64,000 bases of DNA, taken from contig NC_034409.1 in the NCBI RefSeq assembly GCF_002078875.1, positions 68,175,763 through 68,239,762 on the forward strand, given 5' to 3'. Below are positions 33,694 through 46,432 of the stretch, piece by piece. Numbering within the stretch: the first letter of the stretch is position 1; each line of letters opens with the position of its first letter. The position numbers were made by a program, and so were the translations under genes. The notes under the pieces were generated by a model that saw nothing but the letters and a program-made list of their open reading frames with translations, ran no database searches and was not told the origin of the DNA. This DNA comes from Numida meleagris (lineage: Eukaryota > Chordata > Aves > Galliformes > Numididae).

Positions 33694-34911
33694 GTAAGTC
33701 ACCATCTGCACATGCACAAAGCAGATTTAGAATGCTGAGACTCAAATCCCCTGCTGGTCTCTACATCACTGCAGTGCTGGAGCTCTGGCAGTGGCTCCAC
33801 AACATGAGAAGCAAAGAGAAATCCCTCTCATTTTTACCCTTTGGCAGGGTGTACAGCCAGTTAATAGGAGAAGCCATTTGAACCACTCAGAAGGCAAAGA
33901 CCTTCCTGACTTCCCATTTCTCTCCATCTGTGAGAGGAAAGTGAGGGTCTGACGAGTTTGGGGAGACAAAATGAATAGGAGGACAGGAAAAAAAGCAGAT
34001 GGGGAAAGAGGGTTCTTAAAGTTGTCTTAAAAGGCCATTTCTATTTCATAACATTGCAAGCAGCTGAATCCTGGCTGCTAACAGAGTGAACAGTGAAGAT
34101 CTAGGGTAGTGGCACTTCCTTAAACAAGACTTCAGTTTGACCCTAATAATGGCAGGGAGACTTGAGAGCATCAAGTATGGCTGACGTGTTTTGGAAACAG
34201 CACAAAGACAGGTGAAGGAGCAGACAACAGGCAGTAGGGATTTGGTACTGGAGGCTACTGAAGAGCAACATGGAGCTGCCAGCTTGCACCAGGCCACCTG
34301 CTATCTTGCAGCAGTGCTAGCTTATGGAGAAGGTCAGATTTGAGAATGCAAGGGTTAGACAGCAAGGTTGGCCCAGACATGCCTCAGAGTGAGCCTGCAA
34401 AAGCTGTCAGCAATTGTTAGCAATGGCTAGCAATTATGTAAATGGGCTTTATCAGCAATCAATCTCAAATGCTCCTGAACCAATTGGACACTCTCCTGTG
34501 CTAGCTCAGGAATGACAAAACCTACAGTGGATAAGGGATGAGAATACATCCTCATACAGTTCCCCTTTACAGACATGATAACACAGTTTTCTTCTGTGGA
34601 CAACTCCCAGGACCTGCACAAGCCTAGGAAGGGCTATTAGCTCTTCCTGATCCTGGTCTGGGATTTCAAGGCAAGGGCTCTCTGGCATCTCCCTTTTGTT
34701 CCCAGGAGAAAAAGCCACCCAGTGGTCCCAAGTTCAGCCCAGAATTAACAACACCCTTTATTTTCTGCTCATAATGCACAAACAGAGCTACTAAGAGCCT
34801 CTTTTTTGTTAACACATGTAAATCTAAAAGAAATCCGTAGGAATTGTTGTCAGCTTTTCATATATGCACAAGGTCTGCACCAACCAAAAGACAGAGAAGC
34901 AGAAGAAAAGA
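33694..34911. other. Unique sequence, no gene recognised
   Basis: No repeat or gene recognised. If the exon candidate is real this would be the start of its first intron. Text near 33908-33950 faintly recalls a MIR-like core but is too weak to call. Confidence 0.4.
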
Positions 34912-34980
34912 GTCACTGAATCATTGAATGGCTTATGTTGGAAGGGACCTCCGGGATCATCAAGTTCTAACCCCCTCCCA
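34912..34980 (-). mobile_element. CR1 3'-end relic
   Basis: The plus strand reads tcactgaatcattgaatggc, then gttggaagggacctccggga and tcatcaagttctaaccccct. This is the complement of a CR1 3' UTR and a degraded octamer tail. Beyond 34980 I cannot follow it. Confidence 0.78.
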
Positions 34981-35148
34981 AAAAAAGAAGAAAGGTGGGG
35001 AAGCAGGAAGATCCCCACCTGACATGAGGGACCTTGACCCCACTCACCACAAAACTTAAGGACAGCAGTAATTCTCCCCACTTAATGATAAGAGAAGGTG
35101 AAGTGCTCTCTCTCACTGACTCTCATACTCTTTCTTTCTCTTTTCCAC

Positions 35149-35189
35149 AGTCTTCTAATTTCAGTTAATTTCAGAGTCTTCTAATTTCA
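35149..35189. repeat. 26 bp tandem duplication
   Basis: The text agtcttctaatttca occurs at 35149-35163 and again at 35175-35189, 26 bases apart, with ttaatttcag between. This is a small slippage or duplication event with no known function. Confidence 0.7.
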
Positions 35190-36394
35190 TTGCTGCAAGT
35201 TTCTTTAAATTGTAATTGGATAATCTTTCAGATTTGTGGGCATCTGGAGATACAGCCCTTATTTTTTGCAACTGAGAGTTACTAAATTAAAGAAGGACAG
35301 ACTAAAGATACTTTGCTTGTACTGCAAGTCCTGTTTTAACAGCAACTATTCTTAAGGAACCCTATAAAGTTCCAGTGTTGTGTTTTCTGCCTAACAGGAC
35401 CCTAAATTTATGAATATCTTGATGTATATGTGTCTTATTGAAAACTTGCACCTTATCCCACATGATACCTACCCTCAGCCTTTGAAATCCCAAATGTATA
35501 GACACCTTTGGAACTAACTTCTCCAAAGTCATTTAATTTTTTCACTCCCTGCGCGTGCAGCTGCGGCTCCTAGTCTCGTGCAAAAGCCCTGTGCGTAACA
35601 GGAGGGAGCCAGTGGGGAAACTGAGACACCCAAGACTTCTTTAAGGACTTGTACAGCCAGCTACTGACTGGGTGGCAACAGATTTTTGTTCATTTTAATG
35701 AAGGAATAGCAACTCTAGGAGATGCTCACTGGAGACTTCAAAGCTTTTTTTAGCAAGCTAGTTTATCTTTCAAAATACTGAACCAACTCCCGGGAGACAG
35801 GAGCTAAAGCGCTGAAGTGCACAGAGGAGGTGATGCTGTACTTACCTCTGCAGAGTGCTAATAAGGTCTGTTAGCACAGAATCCAAAGTTTTCTATAATG
35901 TACACCATGCTGCACATTGCTGGGGGGAGAAGAAAACTCAGTGCTCTTGGGAGCACCGGGCACATCAGCCATACAGATGATGTGGAATACCAACTGAACT
36001 GGTCCTCTCTTATGTGGTAGAGGTAGCAAAGGAGCATTTTAAACCCAAAGATATTATTTAAGATAATAAATATATAATATGTATATGATATTATAATAAT
36101 GAATTAATGTCTTCCTAAGCTCCTAAGTCTTCAAGAAAGTTACAGATTGATACAGTCAGTATGGTGGGAAAGGCTTACCTCCAGAAGTGCCAATCTGTTT
36201 TATTTTATGCCAGTAGATTTTGTACCAGAGGGACAGGACTGGAGAAATCCTCAAAGAAGGCTCAGCTCTTTGCTCAGCTCTCTCTTCTTCTTTACTGAAG
36301 GTTGTGAAATGTTGCACACGTGTAGCTGTGGGGGTCAGCTGAGGTCCGGAGTGCTTTACAGATCACTGAGCTCATCCTTAGTATGAAGCACATG

Positions 36395-36445
36395 CACTTT
36401 GTGCAAAGTATATATTGATCATTTCCAGTAGTCGTGCACAAAGTG
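36395..36445. repeat. Perfect 11 bp inverted repeat
   Basis: The sequence cactttgtgca (36395-36405) is the exact reverse complement of tgcacaaagtg (36435-36445). The loop is 29 bases. It could be a chance stem or a paired binding site. Confidence 0.6.
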
Positions 36446-39400
36446 TCAAGTATCCGCATCCACTTCTATTACTTGGTGCAAAACAGTCAGCCCCAGAAAA
36501 CACCAGACTTAAGGTTTCTCAGGTACAAAGGGCAGGGAAAGGGTTAGGGCAACAATGAACTCACCATGGCTGTCTCCAACCATCAGTGCCAAGACGTGTA
36601 TGCCAATACTGTCACTCTCCTTGTACACAGCTGATAGCTGAAAACTCTGATGTGGTGAAACCTGATGCAGCTTTCTGAAAATCTTTATTTCTCAAGAACC
36701 ATACATTTCTCAGTGAGATATTAGTTAGCCATCTAATTAAACATAATCTTCCAGGTGTTATAAGCATTATAATGCTTAAAAAAATAAATAATCTCAAAAG
36801 AAAAAGAATGCAAATTAAGCAATAACACCAAAGAATCCTAGTTGGCCAAAACCACATATTTCTAAGTTTACATATGCTTGTACTGTGGCTTCATTACAAA
36901 TCGGATCCAGGCAAGCTATTCATCAGCTCTCTATACAAGTACTACTAAATTATGTGTTCATACTGTGTGCTCATGCTAACTCAAAGGATGTTGTATATTG
37001 CAATACCAAATTAAATGATTGGGTATTGTGTACTGAAATGTAATTGTATTTATTTAATGTGTATTCCAAGGAAGGGTATACTTTACATTCAAAGCGTGTG
37101 GAGTAAAAAAAAAAAAGTGCTAGTCTGCTGGCATGGTGCAATACCATAATAGTAATGAATCAAAGGAGTATTAAAAGAATTGCTTCATTTGTGCATTTAA
37201 CAAGTTGAACCACACACAAAGCAAACTGTCATCACCTTTTACTCTTTATCTTGAACAATTAGCAGAGCTAATGACTTCTCCTGTTTTCTGCATGAGACAA
37301 GATTTGATTCAGTCCCCGCTGGAGAACAGTTCATGCAATACAAGGAGATGCATAAAGGGGAAGGTAATCTCTTTTATCTGTTAATGTTTATCTAGAGTTA
37401 CTCTCCCCAGGCTCAGTCAGCGTAGTGTATCCCAGTATTTGGAAACAGCTTTAGAGCTCTGAACTCAAATGTAGCTTTCTTTCTGGTTTTCAAAGGTATC
37501 TTTTGATGACTCTCCCTGCGAAGTCCTAAGAATTAAACAGATCTCTTTATGGAAACAAACGCATGGAGCACCATGGGTTTACAAAGACTAAGCGCACAAG
37601 GAAAACGAATATAAAATCCACAGAATTACAAAATGAATGCTAGTGGGGAGAGTAGCAGGCATCAAAGAGCTGGGACTCAGGAAAGCGTTTGATAAAGTGC
37701 CTCTCAAAATATTATCTCCCCTTGGCTTAGATGTGAATACTGTCACGGGAACCATCTGAAGGGCTGCAAACAAGGAATAATAATAGACAAGGGGGCTGTG
37801 ACTCATGTGTTCCCCACAGGGATGACGGGTAGCTCTCATTTCACAGAGCACCTCCACTTGTTATGTGGAAGGGGGAATAAAACAACTGGTTAATAAAATA
37901 TGTAGATAGCACTAAGTCCAGCAGAAGGGGTGGGGGTAACATAAACAAGGACAAGAAAAATAATACACAGAGCCCTGGAGAGGTTAGAAATATGGTCAGA
38001 AAGTAAGTGAGAGGCAGCTCTTGGAAAACAGTAAACTAATTTATCACAGAGCAAATAACATTCACTGGGAGAGAGAAGTATGGAGAGCAATAATGCTGAA
38101 AGAAAGCTAGGAGGAAGTCAGTGATGCATCTGCATTCTGACAGAAGAGAAAAGACTGTTGCAGTTTTATGACGCTGTCTATGCAGAGCAGAGAGCACAAA
38201 GTGGAAGATGGCCTTTGAGCAGCTATGGAGAAGGGAAAATGGAAATGCTGATCCTGATGTCCACACACAGCAGTGCTGCTGCAGTGACTACAAGGAAAAT
38301 CCTAATTGCTCCTACCTCATGCAGGAGCAGATGCATGTAAATAGAGCTCTCCCACTTCTAATACAGGCAATCCAGAGTTCACCCACTCCTCGTGTCTTGG
38401 CCTGAGGCAGCAAATATTCAACCTCATCCACGATGTTTTGTTTTGTTTAGTTTTTAAGTATTGCTCTGCTAGAAACTTTGGATTTAGAGAGGCACAAGAC
38501 CAAAAGGATTTGGGTTCAGTTTAGGATGTCTCATGACCAAAAAATACTGACGATTAAGAAGGAATCTTAGAAGAGTATAAAAGTGATGAGGGATGCAGGG
38601 AATAATTTGAGGAAAGAACGAGAGAGCTGAAATGCTTGTCTTGAATAGATAACCACAGAGATGTATGATACCAGAATGGGGATGGCGATGGGTTGAAAAT
38701 ACCAAAAAGGCAAAGGCTTTCGGCAGCTGACCTATCACCAATAAAATTATAAAAGGAGAAATGCATATTAAGTGTTGTGAATGCAGTCTTAGCAAGAAGG
38801 ATGCGCAAGCCTATCCACTGAACAGCGTGGCAGGAAACAGCCTGTAGGAGACAGTGTCTGCATAGGAGTCAGCCTTAAAACTGGAGTTATCAGTTGTCAT
38901 CATTTCTCTGAAGGAGACAGATCTAAGACAACTGAGACCAGCTGAAGACCTGTTTTGATAGGACTTTCCCACCCCCATTTATACTGAAGCTAAGTTAAAG
39001 GTGACAAAGTCTCAGGACAACTGGCTTCTCCAGGAGACAATTCTTTACTTTCAATTGGATTTCTAGGTCATTGTAGACCACATCCAGCCCAGTTCACTGC
39101 AGTGGGTGCCTCATACAGAGTCATGTAGCTCAAGTGGTGGGACCCTCTGAAAACCCCTGCAGTGTTAGTTCTCTTGGATTCAACACTGTGTGGGATCAGT
39201 TGAAGACAAGGCCAAAACACCCCTGAGACACAATGTTTCTGCCCCCATCTTAGACTGCCTTCACAAGCTAGATATGTTTGAAGACCTTGGCTGAATATAT
39301 TAGCAAACATTGAAAGGGACACAGTTAATGAAATGTGATTTATCCTTTCTAAAGGGGGACAGCTGTGCTTAAAGCAGTTAAGTGAGGTCCTAACAATTCA

Positions 39401-41556
39401 AAGCCTCTGAGGTTCTCCAGTATCCTCCTGGATAGTAACTCAGCTTCTTGTCAAGGGTTTGCTCGTGTTTCACAGATCCTCTGAAGGAGATAGTGCACAA
39501 AACACCTTCTCTTCCCTACAGAAATAAACTGAGGGAAAGGCTTCATCTATGCCTGGACCTGGATGGAGACTTCTGGTAGTCTTTCTAAATGGAACATGTC
39601 CTTCCACGGTTCTCCATGCACCTGAAGATCTGGGCAATCTTCCCTGAGTCAATAAGCAAAGGGCTGAACTGATCCTGGCATTGTCCTGACACTGTCACTG
39701 CAAGGGTTTCCTGGTGGAGCAGGCTTCCAGACTGGTATTCCAGCACAGTCTTTGGGTTGAGCTGATGAACAAGCAAAAGGCAAAGATGCTGCTATGCAAT
39801 ATTAACAAAAAGACAAATTATGAGACACAGTTCTTACTCTGTAACAAAACCGGAACATTTAATTTCCTCTTTGCCTCTAATTGCAAAGTGATGCTTAGCA
39901 TACACTCCTTTCAAATCCTTAAACCTATGGCTATAAAATAGAGCACAGCTGTTAAACTGAATATTTTGTTACTGACACATAGATTTATTACCTCATTGGA
40001 ATTTCCTTGAGTAACAAAAAAACGATAAATTGTGTCATCAGTTATATAATTGTCATCCTGCAATTTCAGTGCTGTAGGACAGCATGGCATCGACTATGAG
40101 CGGATAATGAATATATTGAGGTCGCCTTCCAATTACAAGAGGAAAGTAATAACATCTCTTAATCCCCTTCGTGCTTCTCGTTTCAAATATAAGTATCCGA
40201 GAGGGACTGTGAGGGACTCTCCCTGCCGGCAAAGGCAGGAAGAACCGGAGCTTGCCCAGAAAACCTGTTCTTCACCAGGAGAACTCCTCTCACCTCCACA
40301 CCAAAGTCTTCCCAGCAAACTAAGAGCTTCTCAGTGCCTGCTTCTCAGACTGTGCCTTCAAGATTTCCTTCAAAATTCTATCTTATTGTATGAGACTCGC
40401 TCCATCAGGCAACCTAGCAAACAAAATGTGGTGGGGCAGTGAGCAGCCTTAATTGTTGGGGGGAGAGTAGTCCCTGAGCTCATCTAACTCTGAAATGACT
40501 GGAGCAAAAACGAGCTCCACTTCACTGAGCGTCTGGGTCAGGGAGCATCCCTGCAATGCAGATCAGCTTCTCTAACTACACAGACAGTGTAAATTTTTTT
40601 TTCCAGATGAATTTTTTTCTACCTTACAAAAAACAAGGTGTTTGAAATCCTGCAGTCCCTTCTTCCATGGCATGGCAGTGGCATGGCACTGGACACTCTT
40701 CCAGTGCCGTTTGCAATCCCTTCCCTTGGGACACCCAGGGAAGCTCAGCTCCAGCCCAGGCACAGTGGTGCTGCTTCACCTGCCTGCAGCAGTCAGTGGC
40801 AGCTGAGCACAGCAGCACAGGAGCAATAAGGAGGTGAAATGCTACAGTATGAGCGCTCCAAAGAGAAAGCAGCAGCCGGTTTACAGCTTAATGGAGTGTG
40901 GCTGTGGTTGAGGATGTACCCAGCTAGGAAATATCAGAGAATGGCATTTAGGCATTTTGTAGCAGAGAAACAGCACCAGGGGCGGTGAGCTCTTGAAGAT
41001 GGGAACTGGAAATGCTGGGCTTTATTTCTCTGAGCTGAAGCTTTTGCTACATCAAACAGTCAGAGCATCAGCTGTGAGGGGCTGTGCTGAAGCTGCTTTG
41101 CGCTGATGTGACAGCGAGCCGGTCCGCTCCCCAGATCAGGCTGATGGCTTTTGCTGCTGCTAGGATGTGGCGTCCTTGAAAAGGGGCTTTTGAGGAGCTG
41201 GGGGCAGAGTTGACACCATACAATTCAGTGGGATCAAATGACTCATTCCATTATGTTCTTTTGGAAACTGCTGTCTGAACTGCGGTAGTTCTCCACAAAC
41301 GCTCGACAGAAAAAAATGCTGTAGGAGGAACCTCCAGGAGAGCATCTCTTGGGCAGACAAGGTCTGCTCTCCTGTGGCACCCCAACCTCCAGGAAACACC
41401 ATCTCTGTCAGGCAGTGAGCTGCCCTGAGCAGTTTACCCTGGGGCAGCAACTCTGTCCTGTAGGCTAGTGAAGTCCTCACCTCTTCCTCCCTTTTTTTGT
41501 GCCATTTTGCTGTGTCACACCTGTATTGCTAAGCAGGGGACATCCATGTCCCAGAG

Positions 41557-41621
41557 CTGTAGTGGAGTGGTTAGAAAGCTGTCCTGAGAGAGAGCAAGGC
41601 CCTGAATTCAGAGTCACTCTA
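41557..41621 (+). mobile_element. tRNA-derived SINE head, MIR-like relic
   Basis: The text tgtagtggagtggttagaaa resembles the A-box region of tRNA-derived SINEs such as MIR. About 30 bases later ctgaattcagagtcactct resembles the degenerate B box and the following SINE segment. No cloverleaf can be closed, so it is not a tRNA gene. It is probably the 5' head of an old MIR or related SINE. Confidence 0.42.
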
Positions 41622-44600
41622 TGCAAATCAGCGCAAGGATTTTAATTGCAATTTTCTACTTATGGGCTTGGATTGGCATTAAGGCAAGGGTGTGGAGGGC
41701 AGAAGAGGTCTGCTGACAAAGCCCACAGTCTTAACATCCATCGCTGCTCATTGATATACATGGAAACAGGAGGGAAGGACCTGGACCTGGTGGCCAGCAG
41801 GTTCTCCAACAGGAGGAATAGCAGAGGCTGCTGCTTTCCACAAATGTATCCTATATCATCTATACCAGAGCTTTCGGCAAGAGGGACCAAGGGACATAAT
41901 GTGCTCAAATTTGTTTGAAGTCAATCAGTAAGTTAAGACATATCTGGGAGGACAGACAGACAAACACCCATTTGTGCACATGCACACATGGATGAAGGAC
42001 ACGTCAACCTTTATACCCTAGAAAATAAACCTATATGCCTGTACCAGACAAATAAAACATTTTCACAGCTTTTTTTCCTTCAAATAGCTGTTTATGGCAG
42101 GAGACATGCTCCCTTGAGAGAGCAGCCAGGTTGCTGTCCCCAAAGCTCTTCTTCACATTGCTTCACCAAAGGAAAGTGTTTTGATTTGGTTCGATAGTCA
42201 AGAATGAAGCTTTCCAACTGAAGAATATCCAAGCATTTTGTTTAGGTCAAACGAAACATTTCAACCTTTCCGAATGCACTGTTCCCCCAGCGGCTGAATT
42301 AATGAAGCCTGGTTTCTAATGGCTTTTTCTCTTCGCTCTCCTTCCCCATCCCCCTGCCCTGGCATAAGTGGGTTCTCTGATGGCTAATGAATGGGAAGGA
42401 GGAAAGGACATCTCAACCTTTTCTTCAGTAGGAGCACTATCAGCACCTCTCAGGCCTGAAAGTCAATTTTCAGAAAGCCCATAGGGCGTCATCCGTGAGG
42501 AAGCTGTCCCTACGCTGACTTGGGCAGGAGAAACTGGTGCATGTATTCCGAAGTTATTAATGTTATTAGAAAAATGGGTGCATATGCACACAGATTGGTA
42601 ACCAGGTACCAGAATAATAAAAATTCCAGACCTTTTGGTTTCCCCAAAAAATGTTTGTGTTTCCTTTTTTTGTTTCCACTTCCAGTGTGTAGGCTTAAAA
42701 CAAATGCCAAATTATCAGAATTGACACCGACTAGAAGCTCCAGTCGAAACCATGTTTCAAGAGCGATGCTAAATCCTCCATTCTGCAGGATATTGAGCAA
42801 ATCCCCTAACATGTCTGGAGTCATTGATCCAGCCTATGTCAAAGTAACTAGAGAGTATTTTAAAAGTTCTGGGGACAAATAAGCTCTGCTTCACCGCAGA
42901 GGAATGCAACAGAGATTTTTCCTCCTCTCATAAACACCCCTTGCACAGAGCAGAACTCACACAAATTACCACCCAGCAGCAGTTTTTTCTCTGACTTTCC
43001 ACATCTTCCTGTGGGAGCCAAGAAGACTCTGTGGCCTTTGCCCCATCCACAGCAAGAGGGAGAAGCTGGATGCTCACTGTTCAGTAGCTCATTCTGGGCT
43101 GGTCACTGCTTCAAAAGTGTGTGTGAACATCTTCCTACAAACCTCCTCCAGACATCAACACACTGCTTGGAGCACAGTTACATATTTTTCTGCACAGGAA
43201 AGCTAAACCTACTGCAGTATAAGGTATGGAAACATAAGGTTCTTTGTATATAGGTGATCCTTATTGTGGCTGTAATCATTATGAAACACAAGGAAATGAT
43301 AACAAAGCCCAGAGAAAACAGGGATACTCTCTTCCACCTGCATACCACCTGCCACTTGCATGTTTGGAGTCATGATCAGTTGCAGATATGAAGAGGAATG
43401 CTGGCTGCTCTGTTCCATTAGTTGAAATATAGGTAGCTAGGGATCTCCTTTGCAAAGCCTGGCTTAGGCCAGAAGATTGTGCTGAACTGGATGACTCTGT
43501 GGCCTCCATGACAGAGGCAAAATGAGATAAATCCATAGAAGACATGTCTGAAGAAGAAGTGAAACCATCTACTGTGGAGCAGAGTGGCAGAGCCTGCAAC
43601 TGATAGGTCAGAAGACAGCAGGAAGGATGTTGTCTCTATTCTGTAAGAGAAACTGACCATTTAGTAATTTGTTGAGACTTTTTTTTTTTTTTGTCTACTG
43701 AATAAATACTAAAGGAGAGCATGATCTTATGTGGAGAAAAATCATATCAATGCTAACAAGAGGAATGACCTCTCAGTCTATTCTTCACTTTAGAGTGCAT
43801 GCAGCTCTGACTGAGCAGTACTACATCACAATACAGCCAACAATCTATCTTCACCTCTGAGCAATATGCTTATGCTATCTAATGTGCTGAGTTGTCTACT
43901 TGTCACATTCTGGCATCTGGGTAAGTCCATATCTGTGATGAGATCTCTGCATACCATTAGGCTACCAAAGCTGCTAGGCTGTGGCTGTGGCAGCTTCTGG
44001 CTGGAATCTATAACTAATCTCTCTCCTGCACGTCACCATGGGCAGGAGCAGACAGGAGCTGAGCATGTATTGCCTGATCCCTGGGACAGATAAACCTAAG
44101 CCCATTCCCACCTGGAAGCCCATTGCCAAGTCAGCACAGCACGATGTCATAACTAATATACTGCTTACCATTACACAGCTATGAAGGTTTTGGATCAGAG
44201 CTGGCTTATGTCCATCCTGCTGGGAGCACCGACAGAAGGATTTGGATTTGTCTGCTCTTTTTTTCTGTGTGTGTGTATGCTGTTACTTTAGAAGGAAGAC
44301 TAAACCGTGCTTTGAGAGGATCTCATTAATTTGCCAGCACAGCTGGGCCACAAGACCACATGGTTTGCAAACATCTTCCACCACTGAGTTCCCTGCACTA
44401 AGTCCTTCAGCTGAAAGTCTTTGTCCTTCTCTTAAAGTTAAATAATCCTGTGGCTCATTTTGTGGGGGGATCATTTGGGGGTCTTGCAGAATTCCTCACT
44501 GTGACACTGAGAGTCACTGCTGCAGTCAGAACAGCAAGAGGGCTCGGGAAGGGAGGAGATGAGGCATGGTGCGGTGCCTGCTCCAGTCCTGGCTGGTGGG

Positions 44601-46149
44601 GCGGGATGTGGGGACTCCTCCAACAGCCTAAAGAGGGTGTGAGCTGCATGTCTGTATGCTGCTCAAGCATCCTGCTCTCTGAAGCATCATTTCTCCTTTC
44701 CACCATCAGTCCTTTGCATCACCCACCTGACAGGTTATGGCAAGCTCATGAGCCCTAAGCGGCCACTGAAGACATGAAGACATGTAACTATCAGATGCAA
44801 GTGAGTCAACCGAGGCACTTTCTTAAGGAACATATGTGATTAAAAACATGCCTGTCAATGCAGAGGCAGCCTCTGCACACACGCAGCAGCCAACACTGTC
44901 AGGGTTTCCCCAAAAGCTTCAGCTAAGAAACAAGATACCAGAAAAAAATGTTACAGTCTGTACGACATCGATACTTGGTAGGACTTTTTTAATCGGTAAA
45001 GTCAAAGCAGCATCTGTTGAAAACTTCCAGGGAAGAAAATGTGTGTGTGCATTCATGCCTGTAAATACTGCCCAGAACACTATTTTTGGCCATGGCAACA
45101 CAGCTGAGGCCGACAGCACACAGGACTGGCAGTCCCTGAGTCTGATTCTGAATAAAATCCCCACTTGTGCAATGGATGCCATGCACAAGCCCCACGTATA
45201 GAAATGTGTTATGAAATCCAAAATACAAGTAAATTTGTTGTCGTCTTCATGCTGGATAGAACGAGAGGACATGAAAATGCCCATCCCTCTCCACTGCTGA
45301 GAGCACAAAGCTCAGTGCCTGTGCCATGTGCTGTGACTGATCAGAGGAGGGGACCACAGGCTCCCTGCATTCAGAGGAGGCAGATAACGGTAGCAGTAGC
45401 AGTGTGGATGCTGCATCACAGTCAAAACCACTTGAATTTGTTTTGCACACTAACCTCTGCAGTTTCTAGACAGAAATGGAAAGGATGAGCCTGTGTTGAT
45501 GAAAACATCTAGAGAGCTCTTATATTTAACAGCTCTTTTATAGCTCTAGCAGACAGAAAAGAACAAACTTTATACAGTGTATAAATTATATCTTTATAAT
45601 ATGCTGTGTTTATGTTGTGTTATGCTATGTTACATTAGGTTATCTACATTATGTATTTTATGAAATGATGTGTGTGCCCATATTGATACCTACATGTACA
45701 TATTTGTGACAAATGAGTTCCTAGCAAGATTCAGCAGGTCACTGCTGCCTGAAATCAACGTTACCTCATGCCATTTGTGAGAAAACTTGCTTCTTGCTCC
45801 TCTAGACTTTCTAACAAAAAGAGAATGGGTGGGCTATCTTTACTGATGTATATGCAGTCCCAACATTTTCCTTCACGTTATCCATTCCTTTTGACTACAG
45901 CTTAAAAAAGAGCTTTTATTGTGTGGGCCTTTGCACCACAGCTAATTAGTGAAGCCACTCCAGTTTGGAGATCTCAAGCACGTGCAGTTTCAAGCTTCAA
46001 GTGATTCAGAAGCTTCAGTCCAGCTTCTGAGTGTTAGTGACTGCTTTTCCTCTGCTTTTTCCAGGTAAGCCCTTCCAGCAGCTGCTTGTGGCCTGTCTTG
46101 CTTTGCTCTAGTAAGAGAAAAAAGTTCTCTTTTGTGTTAAATCAGCCTC
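41622..46149. other. Unique sequence, no gene recognised
   Basis: Contains a T-run at 43680-43692 and a short GT run near 44268-44278. The overlapping frames at 42510-42882 (104 codons minus, 120 codons plus) have no recognisable family. An AT-rich quasi-repeat of ttatg/ttaca words lies near 45590-45660. Confidence 0.42.
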
Positions 46150-46432
46150 TTCTCTCTTGTAACTAGTGACAGGACGAGGGGGAATGGCCTCAAGTTGCAC
46201 CAGGGAAGATTTAGGCTGGACATTAGGAAATTCTACTTTTCTGAAAGAGTGTTCAGGCACTGGAATGGGCTGCCCAGGGAGGTGGTGGACTCACCGTCCC
46301 TCGAGGTGTTCAAGAAACATTTAGATATAGCGTTGAGAGACATGGTCTAGTGGGGTTATTGGTGCTGGTGGGTGGTTGGACTGGATGATCTTATAGGTCT
46401 TTTCCAACCTAGCTAATTCTATGATTCTATGA
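46150..46432 (+). mobile_element. CR1 LINE, short 3' end copy
   Basis: A plus-strand CR1 copy of about 280 bp. It begins within the last part of ORF2 (aactagtgacaggacgaggg, translating to the [20 protein letters not shown] segment), passes through the usual ORF2 stop and 3' UTR, and ends with the octamers attctatgattctatg at about 46416-46431. It is well preserved, with the clean tail expected of a recent, heavily truncated insertion. Confidence 0.95.

Larger units (their letters stand above)
34981..41556. other. Unique sequence with small local repeats, no gene recognised
   Basis: About 6.6 kb without recognisable transposon or gene. It holds a 26 bp tandem duplication at 35149-35189, a perfect 11 bp inverted repeat at 36395-36445, an AT-rich run near 36060-36105 and an A-run at 37107-37118. 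The largest frame is 130 codons (40050-40442, plus) and has no recognisable family. Confidence 0.42.

Noticed and set aside
33900..33950. Possible MIR-like core (cccatttctctccatctgtg)
   Set aside because: One block resembles the MIR TTTCCCCATCTGT segment but the flanks do not continue the pattern.
41557..41630. Possible tRNA gene
   Set aside because: A-box and B-box like words are present but the acceptor and anticodon stems do not pair. Treated as a SINE head instead.
42510..42882. Overlapping frames of 104 and 120 codons on opposite strands
   Set aside because: Neither resembles a known protein, and opposite-strand overlap without splice sites favours chance.
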